Source: Edaphobacter lichenicola
GTDB lineage: Bacteria; Acidobacteriota; Terriglobia; Terriglobales; Acidobacteriaceae
Assembly: GCF_025264645.1 (NCBI RefSeq)
Contig: NZ_CP073696.1
Coordinates: 62,001-126,000 of the forward strand
Reading direction: 5' to 3'
DNA: 64,000 nt
Positions 23,934 through 32,520 of this stretch are shown here, piece after piece. Each line of letters begins with the position of its first letter. The stretch's first letter is position 1. The notes beneath the pieces are model-generated. The model made no database searches and was not told where the DNA came from. It saw nothing but the letters and a program-made list of their open reading frames with translations. A program made the position numbers and the translations under genes.

Positions 23934-25088
23934 TTGAACGGACTAATGGAGATCGCTTCGGCTGCGGCCGTGGCTGAGACTGTTGTAGATACGTGTTCCC
24001 TCGACAACTACCTTGCGCAGCCAGACCATACGATGGACGCGCGGATCGCTGCGGCGAGGGAGAAGCTTGGGACCGATGTCGTTTTGCTGGGGCACCACTA
24101 CCAGCGGGACGAAGTGATTCGGTTTGCGGACTTTACCGGTGATAGTTACAAGCTGTCGAAGGTAGCCGCGGAGACCGATGCGAAGTACATGCTGTTCTGC
24201 GGCGTGCACTTTATGGCTGAGACGGCGGATGTGCTTGGTCAGTCGTGGCAGCAGGTTATTTTGCCTGATTTGAATGCAGGTTGTTCGATGGCCGATATGG
24301 CGGAGATCGGGCAGGTGGAAGACTGCTGGGATTCGCTGGAGCGGGCGGGGATTACCGATGAGGCTTCGGGTGGGTTGATTCCGCTGACTTATATGAACTC
24401 GGCTGCTGCGATCAAGGCTTTTTGCGGTGAGCGGGGTGGGTTGGTTTGCACCTCCTCGAACGCTCGTGGCGCCTTCGAGTGGGCGTTTGCACGCGCGGGG
24501 AAGATCTTGTTTTTGCCGGATCAACATCTTGGACGGAACACTGCGTTCGCGATGGGGATTCCGTTGAGCGAGATGGTGGTGTGGGATCCGTACCAAATCA
24601 ACGGTGGATTGAGCCCGGAACGATTGAAGGCGGCGAAGGTCATTTTGTGGAAGGGTCACTGCTCGGTGCATCAACGGTTTTTGCCGGAGCATGTGGATCG
24701 CGTTCGCAGGGAAGAGCCAAAGATGCAGGTGATTGTGCATCCGGAGTGCCGGTGGGAGGTGTGCCAGAAAGCCGATACGGTTGGTTCGACTGAGAGGATT
24801 ATTCAGGCGATCGAGCAGGCGCCGGAGGGCTCCAGCTTTGCCGTGGGGACGGAGATCCACTTGGTGAATCGACTCGCGAAGCGGTTTGCTCCGCTTGGCA
24901 AGCGCGTGATTACGCTTGACGATTCCGGATGTCTTTGCACGACCATGTATCGGATCTCTCCGCAGCATTTGGCTTGGGCGCTGGAGAATCTGGTGGAGGG
25001 CCGGGTTGTGAATCGCATCAAGGTGGACGATGATGTGAAGCAGTGGGCGCGGGTTGCGCTTGACCGGATGTTGGAGATCAAGATTTGA
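23934..25088 (+). CDS. nadA: Quinolinate synthase
   Basis: A [4Fe-4S] enzyme condensing iminoaspartate with dihydroxyacetone phosphate to quinolinate. TTG 23934 is chosen because GGCGGAG lies four bases before it. The in-frame ATG at 23946 would be 16 bases away. The 384 residues show LLGHHYQRDEVIRFADFTGD, LPDLNAGCSMADM (cluster Cys), LVCTSSNA (cluster Cys), HPECRWEVC, GTEIHLVNRLA and DDSGCLCTTMY (cluster Cys). Expression should be set by the upstream NAD+ riboswitch. The stop overlaps the DUF2203 start. Confidence 0.97.
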   Translation: MNGLMEIASAAAVAETVVDTCSLDNYLAQPDHTMDARIAAAREKLGTDVVLLGHHYQRDEVIRFADFTGDSYKLSKVAAETDAKYMLFCGVHFMAETADVLGQSWQQVILPDLNAGCSMADMAEIGQVEDCWDSLERAGITDEASGGLIPLTYMNSAAAIKAFCGERGGLVCTSSNARGAFEWAFARAGKILFLPDQHLGRNTAFAMGIPLSEMVVWDPYQINGGLSPERLKAAKVILWKGHCSVHQRFLPEHVDRVRREEPKMQVIVHPECRWEVCQKADTVGSTERIIQAIEQAPEGSSFAVGTEIHLVNRLAKRFAPLGKRVITLDDSGCLCTTMYRISPQHLAWALENLVEGRVVNRIKVDDDVKQWARVALDRMLEIKI

Positions 25089-25516
25089 GCAAGACGTTTA
25101 CGTTGGGCGAGGCACAAACGTTGCTGCCGGTGGTGGAGGCACTTCTGAAGAGAGCACAGGAGGCGCAATCACGAGCGGCGCAGTTCGAGTACGAGATGCA
25201 GCAACTGAGTCATAGGATATTTCTGTCTGGCGGTATGCATGTGGATGTAAGTGTTGCCGCTCGACGCCGGGCGGAGCGGGAGAAGGCTGTTCAAGAGGCG
25301 AGAGACACGCTGACAGAGATCGATTCGATCGGCGTCCAGGTGAAAGATCTGCAGGAGGGGCTGCTGGATTTTCCTTACGTGATGGATGGGAGGACTGTGT
25401 TGCTCTGCTGGAAGCTGGGTGAGACGGCAATTACACATTGGCACGCAGAGGACGAGGGCTTCGCAGAACGCAAGCCTCTGGATTCACGGTTCGGTAAGAC
25501 CGAGCGGTTGAACTGA
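25085..25516 (+). CDS. DUF2203-family protein
   Basis: A 143-residue cytoplasmic protein. An N-terminal FTLGEAQTLLPVVEALLKRA, a long charged helix (about 20-95), and the conserved ending LLDFPYVMDGRTVLLCWKLGE with HWHAEDEGFAERKPL match the DUF2203 pattern. The TTG start overlaps the nadA stop (TTGA), so it is co-transcribed with nadA and shares the riboswitch. Biochemical role unknown. Conserved His/Asp/Glu near the end suggest a possible metal site. Confidence 0.88.
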   Translation: MSKTFTLGEAQTLLPVVEALLKRAQEAQSRAAQFEYEMQQLSHRIFLSGGMHVDVSVAARRRAEREKAVQEARDTLTEIDSIGVQVKDLQEGLLDFPYVMDGRTVLLCWKLGETAITHWHAEDEGFAERKPLDSRFGKTERLN

Positions 25517-25611
25517 GGGTGTGGCGGGATACGGGGGGAGATCCTAGCGTTCCACTATTACTCGCGGTATGCTTCATGCAGTAACAATCCTCCCCGGCGG
25601 TAATTTTATCA

Positions 25612-26487
25612 ATGGCTTTTGAGAATATTGGCAGCATCTTGCAAACTGGATCCTTCTTCAGCAGTTTCAAGTTGCTGTTGATCGCGGCCTATTCCTCAAG
25701 GCCAAAGCTGCGCCCGATCTGTCTTTTTCTTTTGCGGCCATTTATTAAAAATGGCGAGGTGTTGCTGAGTTACCGATGCTTCGGCCGTGAGACGAAGTGT
25801 TTCATTCGCATTTCGGATCTTCAAAGCGATCTTCTGAGTGTGCTTGAGCTGGGAGTAAGAAATACCTACGATCTGGATCTTGGCTTCCAACCTGAGCTGG
25901 TGATTGATGCCGGGGGAAATATTGGGTTATTCACTCTGCGGGCTGCGGCTGGGACCGCGTCGGTGAGCAAAGCTCCTGTGGAGTTTGTAATCGTTGAGCC
26001 TTTGCCGAGGAATATTGCGCAGATTGAGAAGCATCTGCCCCTGAATCATATAAAGGCGAGATTGATGGCTGGATGTCTGGGTGGGACTCACCGCTCTATC
26101 CCTTTCTATTGTCGCGAGGCGATTGATAGCAGCTTCGATCCAGAGAAGCCTTATCTCAGTGTGTTGGATGTGCCTGTATTCAGGCTCTCGGATGCGATTG
26201 GGAGCTCCGCGGCTCAGCGGATTCTAATCAAGCTGGATATCGAGGGGATGGAGGTTGAGGTGTTGAAGCAGTTTGTACCAACAGAGCGCAGGGCGGTGTA
26301 CGTCGTTGGGGAGCTGCATAACCATCAGGTGAATTCTTCGATCTTCGAAGGGATCTTCCGCGATCAAGGCTGGACGTTCGAGTATCGCTCTATCTCGCAC
26401 GATCATGCGCTCTTCCGGGCCTGCTCTCCGGCAGCTTTGCCGCTGTTGAAGTCGATGGCGTCGATTCCAACTCCAGTACAGGCGTAG
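25612..26487 (+). CDS. FkbM-family methyltransferase
   Basis: A SAM-dependent methyltransferase of the FkbM type, 291 residues. The SAM motif LVIDAGGNIGLFTLRAAAG is at about 95-113, the acidic strand is VIVEPLPRNI, and the signature RILIKLDIEGMEVEVLKQF is at about 202-220. FkbM enzymes modify glycans, lipids or natural products. Hydrophobic residues in the N-terminal 45 suggest membrane association. It is alone, followed by a strong terminator. The substrate is unknown. Confidence 0.9.
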   Translation: MAFENIGSILQTGSFFSSFKLLLIAAYSSRPKLRPICLFLLRPFIKNGEVLLSYRCFGRETKCFIRISDLQSDLLSVLELGVRNTYDLDLGFQPELVIDAGGNIGLFTLRAAAGTASVSKAPVEFVIVEPLPRNIAQIEKHLPLNHIKARLMAGCLGGTHRSIPFYCREAIDSSFDPEKPYLSVLDVPVFRLSDAIGSSAAQRILIKLDIEGMEVEVLKQFVPTERRAVYVVGELHNHQVNSSIFEGIFRDQGWTFEYRSISHDHALFRACSPAALPLLKSMASIPTPVQA

Positions 26488-26620
26488 GACCTGCAGATTA
26501 ATCACTTCTCCAAGAGTGATTCAAAGTGCGGCGAAGGTGAGCCAAGGCTATTGGGTGCAAGATGGAAGAGATGGTGAAGAAGGAAGAACTGGTTCGAGCA
26601 TAAGTAACAAATATCGTTAC

Positions 26621-26655
26621 AAAAAGGCAGCTCCTTCGGGAGCTGCTTTTTTGTT
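26621..26655. terminator. Bidirectional rho-independent terminator
   Basis: The stem GCAGCTCC/GGAGCTGC has a TTCG loop (26627-26646). It is followed by six T on the plus strand and preceded by five A, so it can end both FkbM and the convergent M28 gene. A weaker hairpin AATCACT/AGTGATT lies at 26500-26521. The rest of 26488-26662 shows nothing. Confidence 0.93.
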
Positions 26656-26662
26656 TTCGATT

Positions 26663-27769
26663 TTATTTCTGTAGCGGCTGTGGGGATGAAGAAGTTTGTG
26701 GCGCCGGCGCGGGGTTTGGCCCGGGCTTTTTGCCGGGATTCCACTCTGGCTTCCAGCTGGAGTTCGTAAGCCATCCGATGGGGTCGATCATGGAGGCGAT
26801 GGCGTTGGTCATGTGGGTAAAGTCGATGGTGGAGATTTCGTCGCTGGGCTGATGATAGTCCTTGTGCAAGCCGTAGCTGGATACGGTTTGAGCGATGATT
26901 CCTTGCTGGGCCAATGCGAAGTTGTCGGAGCGCTGGAAGAAGTTCTGCTTTGGGTATGGATCGTTGACCAGGTGGGCGCCGTGTTTGGCGAGTTCGGGGC
27001 CGAGGTTGGAGCGGTCGTAGCCGGTGAGCCAGAGGGTGCCGGTCGGGACTGCGGGATCGGGGCGGCCGATCATCTCAAACTCGAGGTTGGCGACGATGCT
27101 GGTGAGGGGAACGGGTGGATGGGCGAGGAAGGCGCGGTTGCCGTAACCGCCGAGCTCCTCCGAGCCGAAGAGGGCGAAGACGATGGTGCGTCGAGGACGC
27201 GGGCCGGTGGCGAGAATGTGGGCGAGGGTGAGGACGGCTGTGGTTCCGGAGGCGTCATCGTCGGCGCCGTTGTAGTTGGTGTCTCCTGCTGCGTTGGCGG
27301 GGCCGATGCCGAGGTGGTCGAGGTGCGCGGTGAGGAGGATGACCTCGTTGGGGGTTGTGGAGCCGCGGAGGATGGCGATGGCGTTCCAGGTCTCCTTGCG
27401 AGGGACGTTCTGGAATGCGGCGACGCGCTGCTGGGTTCTCGCGGGCAAGGGATCGGGGAGTGGAGACTTCTGGATGAAGGTGTCGTTGTCACCGCCAGGC
27501 TTCAGGCCAAGGGCCTGGAGCTGCGAGGCTACGAAAAGGGCTGCGATGTGCTCGTCGCGTGTGGCTGAGCCGCGGCCGTGAAGCTCGTCGTCGGCCAGGA
27601 AGTTCATATCTGCGTGAACTTCCTGTTGCAGTGCGGCTGCGAGCGATGTCGTTTGCCGGGCTGGTGCGTCGAATGAGTGTGACGGTTGCGCCTGGGATGA
27701 GCAGGTTAGAGCTAGTGTCAGAGAGAACGTGACAAGACCAAGGGATTGCAGGGATTTCGACAGATACAT
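26663..27769 (-). CDS. M28-family zinc peptidase, secreted
   Basis: A 368-residue secreted peptidase with a signal peptide (about 1-28, CSSQAQ). It opens with a region typical of M28 (MNFLADDELHGRGSATRDE). Zinc motifs: LTAHLDHLG, NYNGADDDASGTTAVL, GSEELGGYGN, EFEMIGR and LHKDYHQPSDE. The C-terminus is Pro-rich. It differs in sequence and layout from the other M28 gene at 21.3 kb, so the two are not a recent duplication. Confidence 0.93.
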   Translation of the reverse strand: MYLSKSLQSLGLVTFSLTLALTCSSQAQPSHSFDAPARQTTSLAAALQQEVHADMNFLADDELHGRGSATRDEHIAALFVASQLQALGLKPGGDNDTFIQKSPLPDPLPARTQQRVAAFQNVPRKETWNAIAILRGSTTPNEVILLTAHLDHLGIGPANAAGDTNYNGADDDASGTTAVLTLAHILATGPRPRRTIVFALFGSEELGGYGNRAFLAHPPVPLTSIVANLEFEMIGRPDPAVPTGTLWLTGYDRSNLGPELAKHGAHLVNDPYPKQNFFQRSDNFALAQQGIIAQTVSSYGLHKDYHQPSDEISTIDFTHMTNAIASMIDPIGWLTNSSWKPEWNPGKKPGPNPAPAPQTSSSPQPLQK

Positions 27770-27865
27770 TGCGTGAATTATAGATGTGATCGGATGAACT
27801 AGTCTGAACTAGGCTTAGGATGACGCTGTTGCTGTAGAGATACGAATCAAGAGGGCTTTGCAACG

Positions 27866-29068
27866 ATGGGACGAAGGAAGAGTTTGCGGCGTTGGGCTGT
27901 AGTGTGCGCTGCGTTGTTTTTGCCGATCTTCATGGTCTTAACGGGCTGCTCGGGCTTTTTCCCTCCGATTGATAACTCCGGTGGCGGTGGGACTGCAACG
28001 GGCGACTACGTTTATGTGGCCAACGGGTCGAGGAGCTCAATCGGTGGTCTTTCCATCAGCACGACGACGTCTACCAGTACAACTGGTGTTACGACGAGCA
28101 CTGGCAAGCTGACTTCGATCAGCGGACTTCCGTTTGCTGCGGGATATGTGCCGCAGTCGATGGTGGTGACTCCGAATAATTCGTTCCTTTATGTGGGCGG
28201 AACGAGTGCGATCAGCTTGTACATCATCAATGCGAATGGAACGCTCAGCGTGCCGAGCACGGGGGCGCAGCAGGTGGTGGTGTTTGCACCTTCGATGGCG
28301 GTGTCGCCGGATGGCCAGTGGTTGATTGCACTGGATGGAATTACGCAGCAGCTCGACATCTTCCAGATCAACTCCTCGACAGGAGCGCTGACGGCGGCGG
28401 TGGGCTCGCCTGCGGTTTACACGGTGCCGTCTGGTGTGTGGCAACCAACTTCGGTGAAGGTGTCGCCCAATGGAGCGCTGATCTTTGCTGCGCTTGGTAC
28501 GGGAGGTGATGCCGTCTTCACCTTCAATACGACGACCGGCCTCGCAGTAAGCAATGCGTATCTGCCTACTGGCAACGTGCAGACGAGCGACAACGGATAT
28601 GCGATCGACTCCACGAGCAGCTATCTCTACATTGCCAGGAGCGGTGTGGGCGGCGGTGTTGCGGTGTACACGATTGGGAACGGAGGCACGCTGACTGCAT
28701 TGACGGCGTCTCCGTTTGCCGCGGGCAATGGCACCTTCTCGCTGGTGATGGACAGCACAGGGACCTATGTCTATGCTGCGAACCGTCTGGACGGCACCAT
28801 CTCCGGCTATACGATCGCACCGGCGACCGCTACAGCACAGTTGTCGCTCACTCCGCTGAAGGGGTCGCCTTATACGAGCGGAACTTCGGTGCAGTCGCTG
28901 GGGCTCGACAACTCGGGCAAGTATCTGCTGGCGGCTGCGGTTGGAGGTTCTCCTGACCTGACGATGTACAGCTTCGATATTACGGTTCCAGGACAGCTTG
29001 ATCCGGTGACGAGTATCGCGACCGATACTGATCCGGCTGGTGCCTCCACGATTGCTCTGACACACTAG
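27866..29068 (+). CDS. Beta-propeller lipoprotein (lactonase-like)
   Basis: A 400-residue lipoprotein. The signal peptide ends in lipobox VLTGC (Cys at about 28). A Gly-rich linker leads to seven-bladed-propeller repeats: YVYVANGSRSSIGGLSI, MVVTPNNSFLYVGG, MAVSPDGQWLIALDG, VKVSPNGALIFAALG, IDSTSSYLYIARSG, LVMDSTGTYVYAANRLDGT and LGLDNSGKYLLAAAVGG. These match 6-phosphogluconolactonase/YncE-type propellers. Catalytic residues cannot be assigned. It may be a surface scaffold or binding protein. Confidence 0.88.
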   Translation: MGRRKSLRRWAVVCAALFLPIFMVLTGCSGFFPPIDNSGGGGTATGDYVYVANGSRSSIGGLSISTTTSTSTTGVTTSTGKLTSISGLPFAAGYVPQSMVVTPNNSFLYVGGTSAISLYIINANGTLSVPSTGAQQVVVFAPSMAVSPDGQWLIALDGITQQLDIFQINSSTGALTAAVGSPAVYTVPSGVWQPTSVKVSPNGALIFAALGTGGDAVFTFNTTTGLAVSNAYLPTGNVQTSDNGYAIDSTSSYLYIARSGVGGGVAVYTIGNGGTLTALTASPFAAGNGTFSLVMDSTGTYVYAANRLDGTISGYTIAPATATAQLSLTPLKGSPYTSGTSVQSLGLDNSGKYLLAAAVGGSPDLTMYSFDITVPGQLDPVTSIATDTDPAGASTIALTH

Positions 29069-29084
29069 CCTCCCGGTTCGCGAT

Positions 29085-29125
29085 CCACCTACCCCCCCGG
29101 GGGGTGGGTGGGCATAAGCTTTTTA
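29085..29125 (+). terminator. Terminator after the lactonase-like gene
   Basis: A near-perfect 13-bp palindrome, CCACCTACCCCCC against GGGGGGTGGGTGG with one wobble pair and almost no loop. It is followed by CATAAGCTTTTTATTTTC. Confidence 0.75.
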
Positions 29126-29235
29126 TTTTCTTATATTTGTCAAATCGCGTCCCCGCAAAAATGTCATTCTAAAAGGTTTACGGCTAAATATTTGCAACAA
29201 AAGGACTAACGCCTCAATAGCACTCCTCACATCAA

Positions 29236-29266
29236 GAAAGCCCCGGAGATCTCCGGGGCTTTCTTT
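29236..29266. terminator. Strong palindromic terminator
   Basis: GAAAGCCCCGGAGA/TCTCCGGGGCTTTC (29236-29263) is a perfect 14-bp dyad followed by TTTG. It is about 170 bases past the last gene on the plus strand and 330 bases before the next, so it ends no obvious transcript on its own. It may end a small RNA from the A/T-rich stretch at 29115-29235. Confidence 0.8.
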
Positions 29267-29420
29267 GTTCTGTATTGATTATAGCGATTGGTAAGGAACT
29301 CATACGCCACGCGAATGTGCTGGATTGACGCGGGTTTTGGTGGTTTGGGGGCTTGACAAGGTTTTTTGTGGGAAAAGTGGAAGTGGAAAGAACCAGAAGA
29401 CGGTTCGCGCGTGGCGCGAA

Positions 29421-29451
29421 TGCCCACATCTCAAAATCGAGATATGGGGCA
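29421..29451. repeat. Inverted repeat, intergenic
   Basis: TGCCCACATCTC (29421-29432) and GAGATATGGGGCA (29439-29451) form a stem with one wobble and one bulged base, with AAAATC between. No T-run follows. It resembles a REP-type module, but no second copy is seen in the window. Confidence 0.45.
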
Positions 29452-29598
29452 CCCGGCAACTGCATTGCTGTTGAGGCTCTCCACTGGTTTTTTGCTGGTG
29501 GTAGAGGGCCGCTGAATGGTTGATCGTGATCTTCAGTTTGAGGCTTTCACGACCTTGTTTTCTCGCTCTTGGTTGAGGTTTGGAAGTAGGCTCAACGG

Positions 29599-30666
29599 AT
29601 GAAGGCTTTCATTCGTGCGGCCGTCTCGATTACCTATCTTTGCTTTGCCGGATCTCTGTATGGGCAGGGTGCGTCTTCGGGGTCGTTGCTTGTTCTCTCG
29701 AAGCGGGACCATACTTTGAGCATCGTCGATGTTTCGAGTCTGCGTGTGGTTGCCAAGGCGCCTGTCGGCAACGATCCTCATGAGGTCATTGCTTCGGACG
29801 ACGGCACTGTCGCGTATGTTTCGAATTATGGCTTCGGGGCCTTCAACACGCTCGCCGTCGTCGACCTTGTCACTCAAAAAGCGGGTTCACCGATTGACCT
29901 CGGTCCTCTGCATGGACCGCACGGGCTCGCTTTTGTTGGGGGCAAGACGTGGTTTACGGCGGAGGCTGCGAAGGCGATTGGACGCTATGATCCCGCGACT
30001 CACAAGGTGGATTGGATTCTTGGCACCGGACAGAATCGTACGCATATGATCTACGTCTCGGCAGACGGTCAGAAGATCGTCACTACGAATGTGAACTCCG
30101 GGACGGTCAGCGTGATTGAGCAAGAGCCGGTTCACATGGGGCCACCACCTGGAGTGCATCCGCCGCCAGGAGTTGGTGGAATGCCTCCTCCTGGCCCACC
30201 CGGCGGTCTCGTTCCTCATACTGATTGGAATGAGACTGTGATTCGTGTTGGCAATGGTTCTGAGGGGTTCGATGTGTCTCCGGATGGCAAGGAGATATGG
30301 GTTGCGAATGCTCAGGACGGCACGATTTCGATCATCGATTTTCATGAGAAGAAGGTGACGGAGACACTTGCTCCGAATGTGCCGGGTGCGAATCGGTTGA
30401 AGTTTACGCCTGACGGAAGGCGCGTTCTGGTTTCGAGTGGGCCAGAGCTGGTTGTGCTTGATGGGAGCACTCACAAGGTGGTGAAGCGCATCGCGGTTGG
30501 TCATGGCTCTGCCGGAATTTTGGTGCAACCGGATGGTGCTCGTGCGTTTGTTGCGTGCGGTCCGGATAACTATGTTGCGGTCGTTGATCTTCAGTCGCTT
30601 GCGGTGACGGGCCATATTCAGGCTGGTACTGAGCCGGATGGAATGGCCTGGGCTGTGCGTCGTTGA
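29599..30666 (+). CDS. Secreted YncE-like beta-propeller
   Basis: A 355-residue secreted protein with a signal peptide (about 1-24, SLYGQG). YncE-type blades follow: LSIVDVSSLRVVAKAPVGND, VIASDDGTVAYVSNYG, IYVSADGQKIVTTNVNSGTV, FDVSPDGKEIWVANAQDGTI, LKFTPDGRRVLVSSG and ILVQPDGARAFVACGPDNY. A Pro/Gly-rich insert (about 178-208, GVHPPPGVGGMPPPGPPGG) interrupts the fourth blade. Its role is unknown. Such proteins often bind metals, quinones or surface ligands. Confidence 0.9.
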   Translation: MKAFIRAAVSITYLCFAGSLYGQGASSGSLLVLSKRDHTLSIVDVSSLRVVAKAPVGNDPHEVIASDDGTVAYVSNYGFGAFNTLAVVDLVTQKAGSPIDLGPLHGPHGLAFVGGKTWFTAEAAKAIGRYDPATHKVDWILGTGQNRTHMIYVSADGQKIVTTNVNSGTVSVIEQEPVHMGPPPGVHPPPGVGGMPPPGPPGGLVPHTDWNETVIRVGNGSEGFDVSPDGKEIWVANAQDGTISIIDFHEKKVTETLAPNVPGANRLKFTPDGRRVLVSSGPELVVLDGSTHKVVKRIAVGHGSAGILVQPDGARAFVACGPDNYVAVVDLQSLAVTGHIQAGTEPDGMAWAVRR

Positions 30667-30724
30667 GTCAGTGAGGGTGTTTTGCTCATTGGGTTATTTT
30701 GGCGTGGATGTGATTGTTAGGAAC

Positions 30725-31116
30725 AGACAACGGCAAGAGCGACCGCAGATCCCCTTCGGGGATGACAACCAAAAAGACAGGCAACGACAACTGCAAGAGC
30801 AACAGCAGATCCCTACGGGATGACAACAAAAGGACAGACAACGGTAACGACAAGAGCAACGGCAAGGACAAAAGCAGATCCCTACGGGATGACAACAAAA
30901 GGACAGACAACGGTAACGACAAGAGCAACGGCAAGGACAAAAGCAGATCCCTACGGGATGACAACAAAAGGACAGGCAACGGCAACGACAAGAGCAACGG
31001 CAAGGGCAAAAGCAGATCCCTACGGGATGACAACAAAGGACGGGCAACGACAGCGGCAACGAAAAACGCAGCGGCAAACGCAAACGGAGATCCTTTTCGG
31101 GGCTGACAACAAAAAG
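30725..31116. repeat. Tandem array of hairpin repeats, about six units
   Basis: Core GCAGATCCC-TAC-GGGATGAC starts at 30745 (variant ATCCCC-TTC-GGGGAT), 30805, 30874, 30943 and 31012, with a degenerate sixth at 31086. Periods are 60, 69, 69, 69 and 74 bases. Each core is followed by AACAAAAGGACAG and a spacer rich in GCAACGGCAAGGACAA. The spacers repeat too, so this is not a CRISPR. The 69-base period keeps frame and produces artificial frames with a 23-residue period. It fills most of the 605-base gap 30667-31271. The remainder shows no gene. Confidence 0.9.
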
Positions 31117-31271
31117 GTGCTGCAGTTGATGCTCGGGATTTACCGGATTGTGCGCCTTCGCCGTTAGTATGGGATGAGTCGTGTGTTTTTACCCGGAGTT
31201 TTTGGATCATCGTTTCTTCTTCTCGACAATTCGGTTTTGGCTGGCTCGGTTCGCGAGTTTTTGGTTGCGCG

Positions 31272-32483
31272 GTGAGTGCGATCTTTTTGGTCGCTGGAGT
31301 GAGCGGCTGTTCGAGGCTGCGTCCTAAACCAGAGGCGCAGTATGTGTATGTGACGGCGAAGCAGACGTTTCTGCGAGACCGGGTGGCGGCGGTGTCGAAT
31401 CGCACGGCAACGGTGGAGAACGGCGATCGGCTGGAGGTGCTCGACCATGGACGGCGGTTTGTGAAGGTGCAGACGGCCAAGGGCGAGCAGGGGTGGATCG
31501 ACGACAAGGTGGTTGCGACGCAGGATGTGTTCGATCAGTTTGAAAAGTTGAAGAAGGAGCATGCGGCCGATCCGGTGGTGGCGTCGGCGGTGGTGCGGGA
31601 TGACGTTTATATGCACGCCACGCCGGGCCGCGATACGGAGCGGTTCTATCGGCTGGCGGAGGGTGAGAAGTTGAAGTTGCTGGCGCGGGCTACGCTGACG
31701 AAGCCGCTTCCGCCGGGGACGCGGGTGGCTAAAGCTGCTGCTCCTGTTACTGCCCCGAGTACTCCTGCTGTTGGTGGTGGGGCTGCTTCTGGTGGTGGGA
31801 AGGGTGCTAAGGCCGCTGCGGCTGCAAGTGCGCCTGCTGCGCCGGAGCCAGCGCCTGAGCCTCCCGCGATGGAAGACTGGTGGCTGGTGCGCGACTCGAA
31901 GGGTGATACGGGGTGGCTGTTCAGCAGGATGATGGATGTGGACGCTCCGGATGCGATTACGCGCTACTCGGAGGGGCAACGGATCGTAGGGTCGTATGTG
32001 CTGACGACGGTGAACGATCCTGAGGCGGAGCAGGATGAGAAGAACATTCCGATCTATGTGACGGTGCTGAGTCCGTACAAGGCGGGGCTGACGTATGACT
32101 TCGATCAGTTGCGCGTGTTTACGTGGAACGTGAAGAAGCACCGGTATGAGACAGGATTTCGCGATAGAAATATTGAGGGGTATCTGCCGGTTTCGGTGAA
32201 GATGGCGACGGACCCTTATGGGAAGGGACCGGCGGCGACTACGCCTGCTCCGACGTTTACGTATCGTGTGCTGGCGGATGATGCGGGGCCGGTGGTGCCT
32301 GATCCGGTGACGGGCGCGATTGTGCCGGGGAAGACGGTGTTGAAGACGTATCGGCTGGAGGGGAACCTGGTGCGGCGGGTGCTTCAGCCTGGGACGACGG
32401 CGCCTGGAGAGGCGCGTCCTGAGCCGGTATCGGATAAGAAGAAGGCTGCGGCGGGCAAGGGTGGTAAGAAGAAAAAGCGGTAG
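31272..32483 (+). CDS. SH3-like domain lipoprotein
   Basis: A 403-residue protein with two bacterial SH3-like regions: about 23-85 (YVYVTAKQTFLRDRVAAVSN, FVKVQTAKGEQGWIDDK) and about 105-215 (VYMHATPGRDTERFYRLAEG, WWLVRDSKGDTGWLFSRMM), the latter split by an Ala/Gly/Pro-rich linker. A C-terminal domain (about 230-370) and a Lys-rich tail follow. The only in-frame start is GTG 31272, giving MSAIFLVAGVSGC, a lipobox at residue 13 with no basic head. A signal-like sequence continues upstream in frame without a start codon, so the true N-terminus is uncertain. Confidence 0.75.
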   Translation: MSAIFLVAGVSGCSRLRPKPEAQYVYVTAKQTFLRDRVAAVSNRTATVENGDRLEVLDHGRRFVKVQTAKGEQGWIDDKVVATQDVFDQFEKLKKEHAADPVVASAVVRDDVYMHATPGRDTERFYRLAEGEKLKLLARATLTKPLPPGTRVAKAAAPVTAPSTPAVGGGAASGGGKGAKAAAAASAPAAPEPAPEPPAMEDWWLVRDSKGDTGWLFSRMMDVDAPDAITRYSEGQRIVGSYVLTTVNDPEAEQDEKNIPIYVTVLSPYKAGLTYDFDQLRVFTWNVKKHRYETGFRDRNIEGYLPVSVKMATDPYGKGPAATTPAPTFTYRVLADDAGPVVPDPVTGAIVPGKTVLKTYRLEGNLVRRVLQPGTTAPGEARPEPVSDKKKAAAGKGGKKKKR

Positions 32484-32520
32484 TCGCTGGATCTCGATGG
32501 AGGGCGTGCGTCGAACGGCT

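Larger units (their letters stand above)
29069..29598. other. 530-base intergenic region
   Basis: No gene supported. It contains two terminator-like palindromes (29085-29125 and 29236-29266), an A/T-rich stretch (29115-29230) and a further inverted repeat near 29421-29451. The arrangement looks like a composite of intergenic repeat modules rather than a decayed gene. Short minus-strand frames at 29227-29465 have low-complexity products (Pro/Lys/His-rich) and no start signals. Confidence 0.6.

Noticed and set aside
29227-29465. Two short minus-strand frames
   Set aside because: Products are low-complexity and end in palindromic repeats; no start signals.
30714-31106. 130-codon plus-strand frame with a 23-residue repeat
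   Set aside because: Entirely the tandem hairpin array read in frame; the 69-base period keeps frame by chance, composition is Asn/Lys/Asp/Gly-rich and no ribosome-binding site precedes it.
30725-31116. CRISPR array
   Set aside because: Spacers are themselves repeated, units are 60-74 bases with a short hairpin core, and no cas genes are near.
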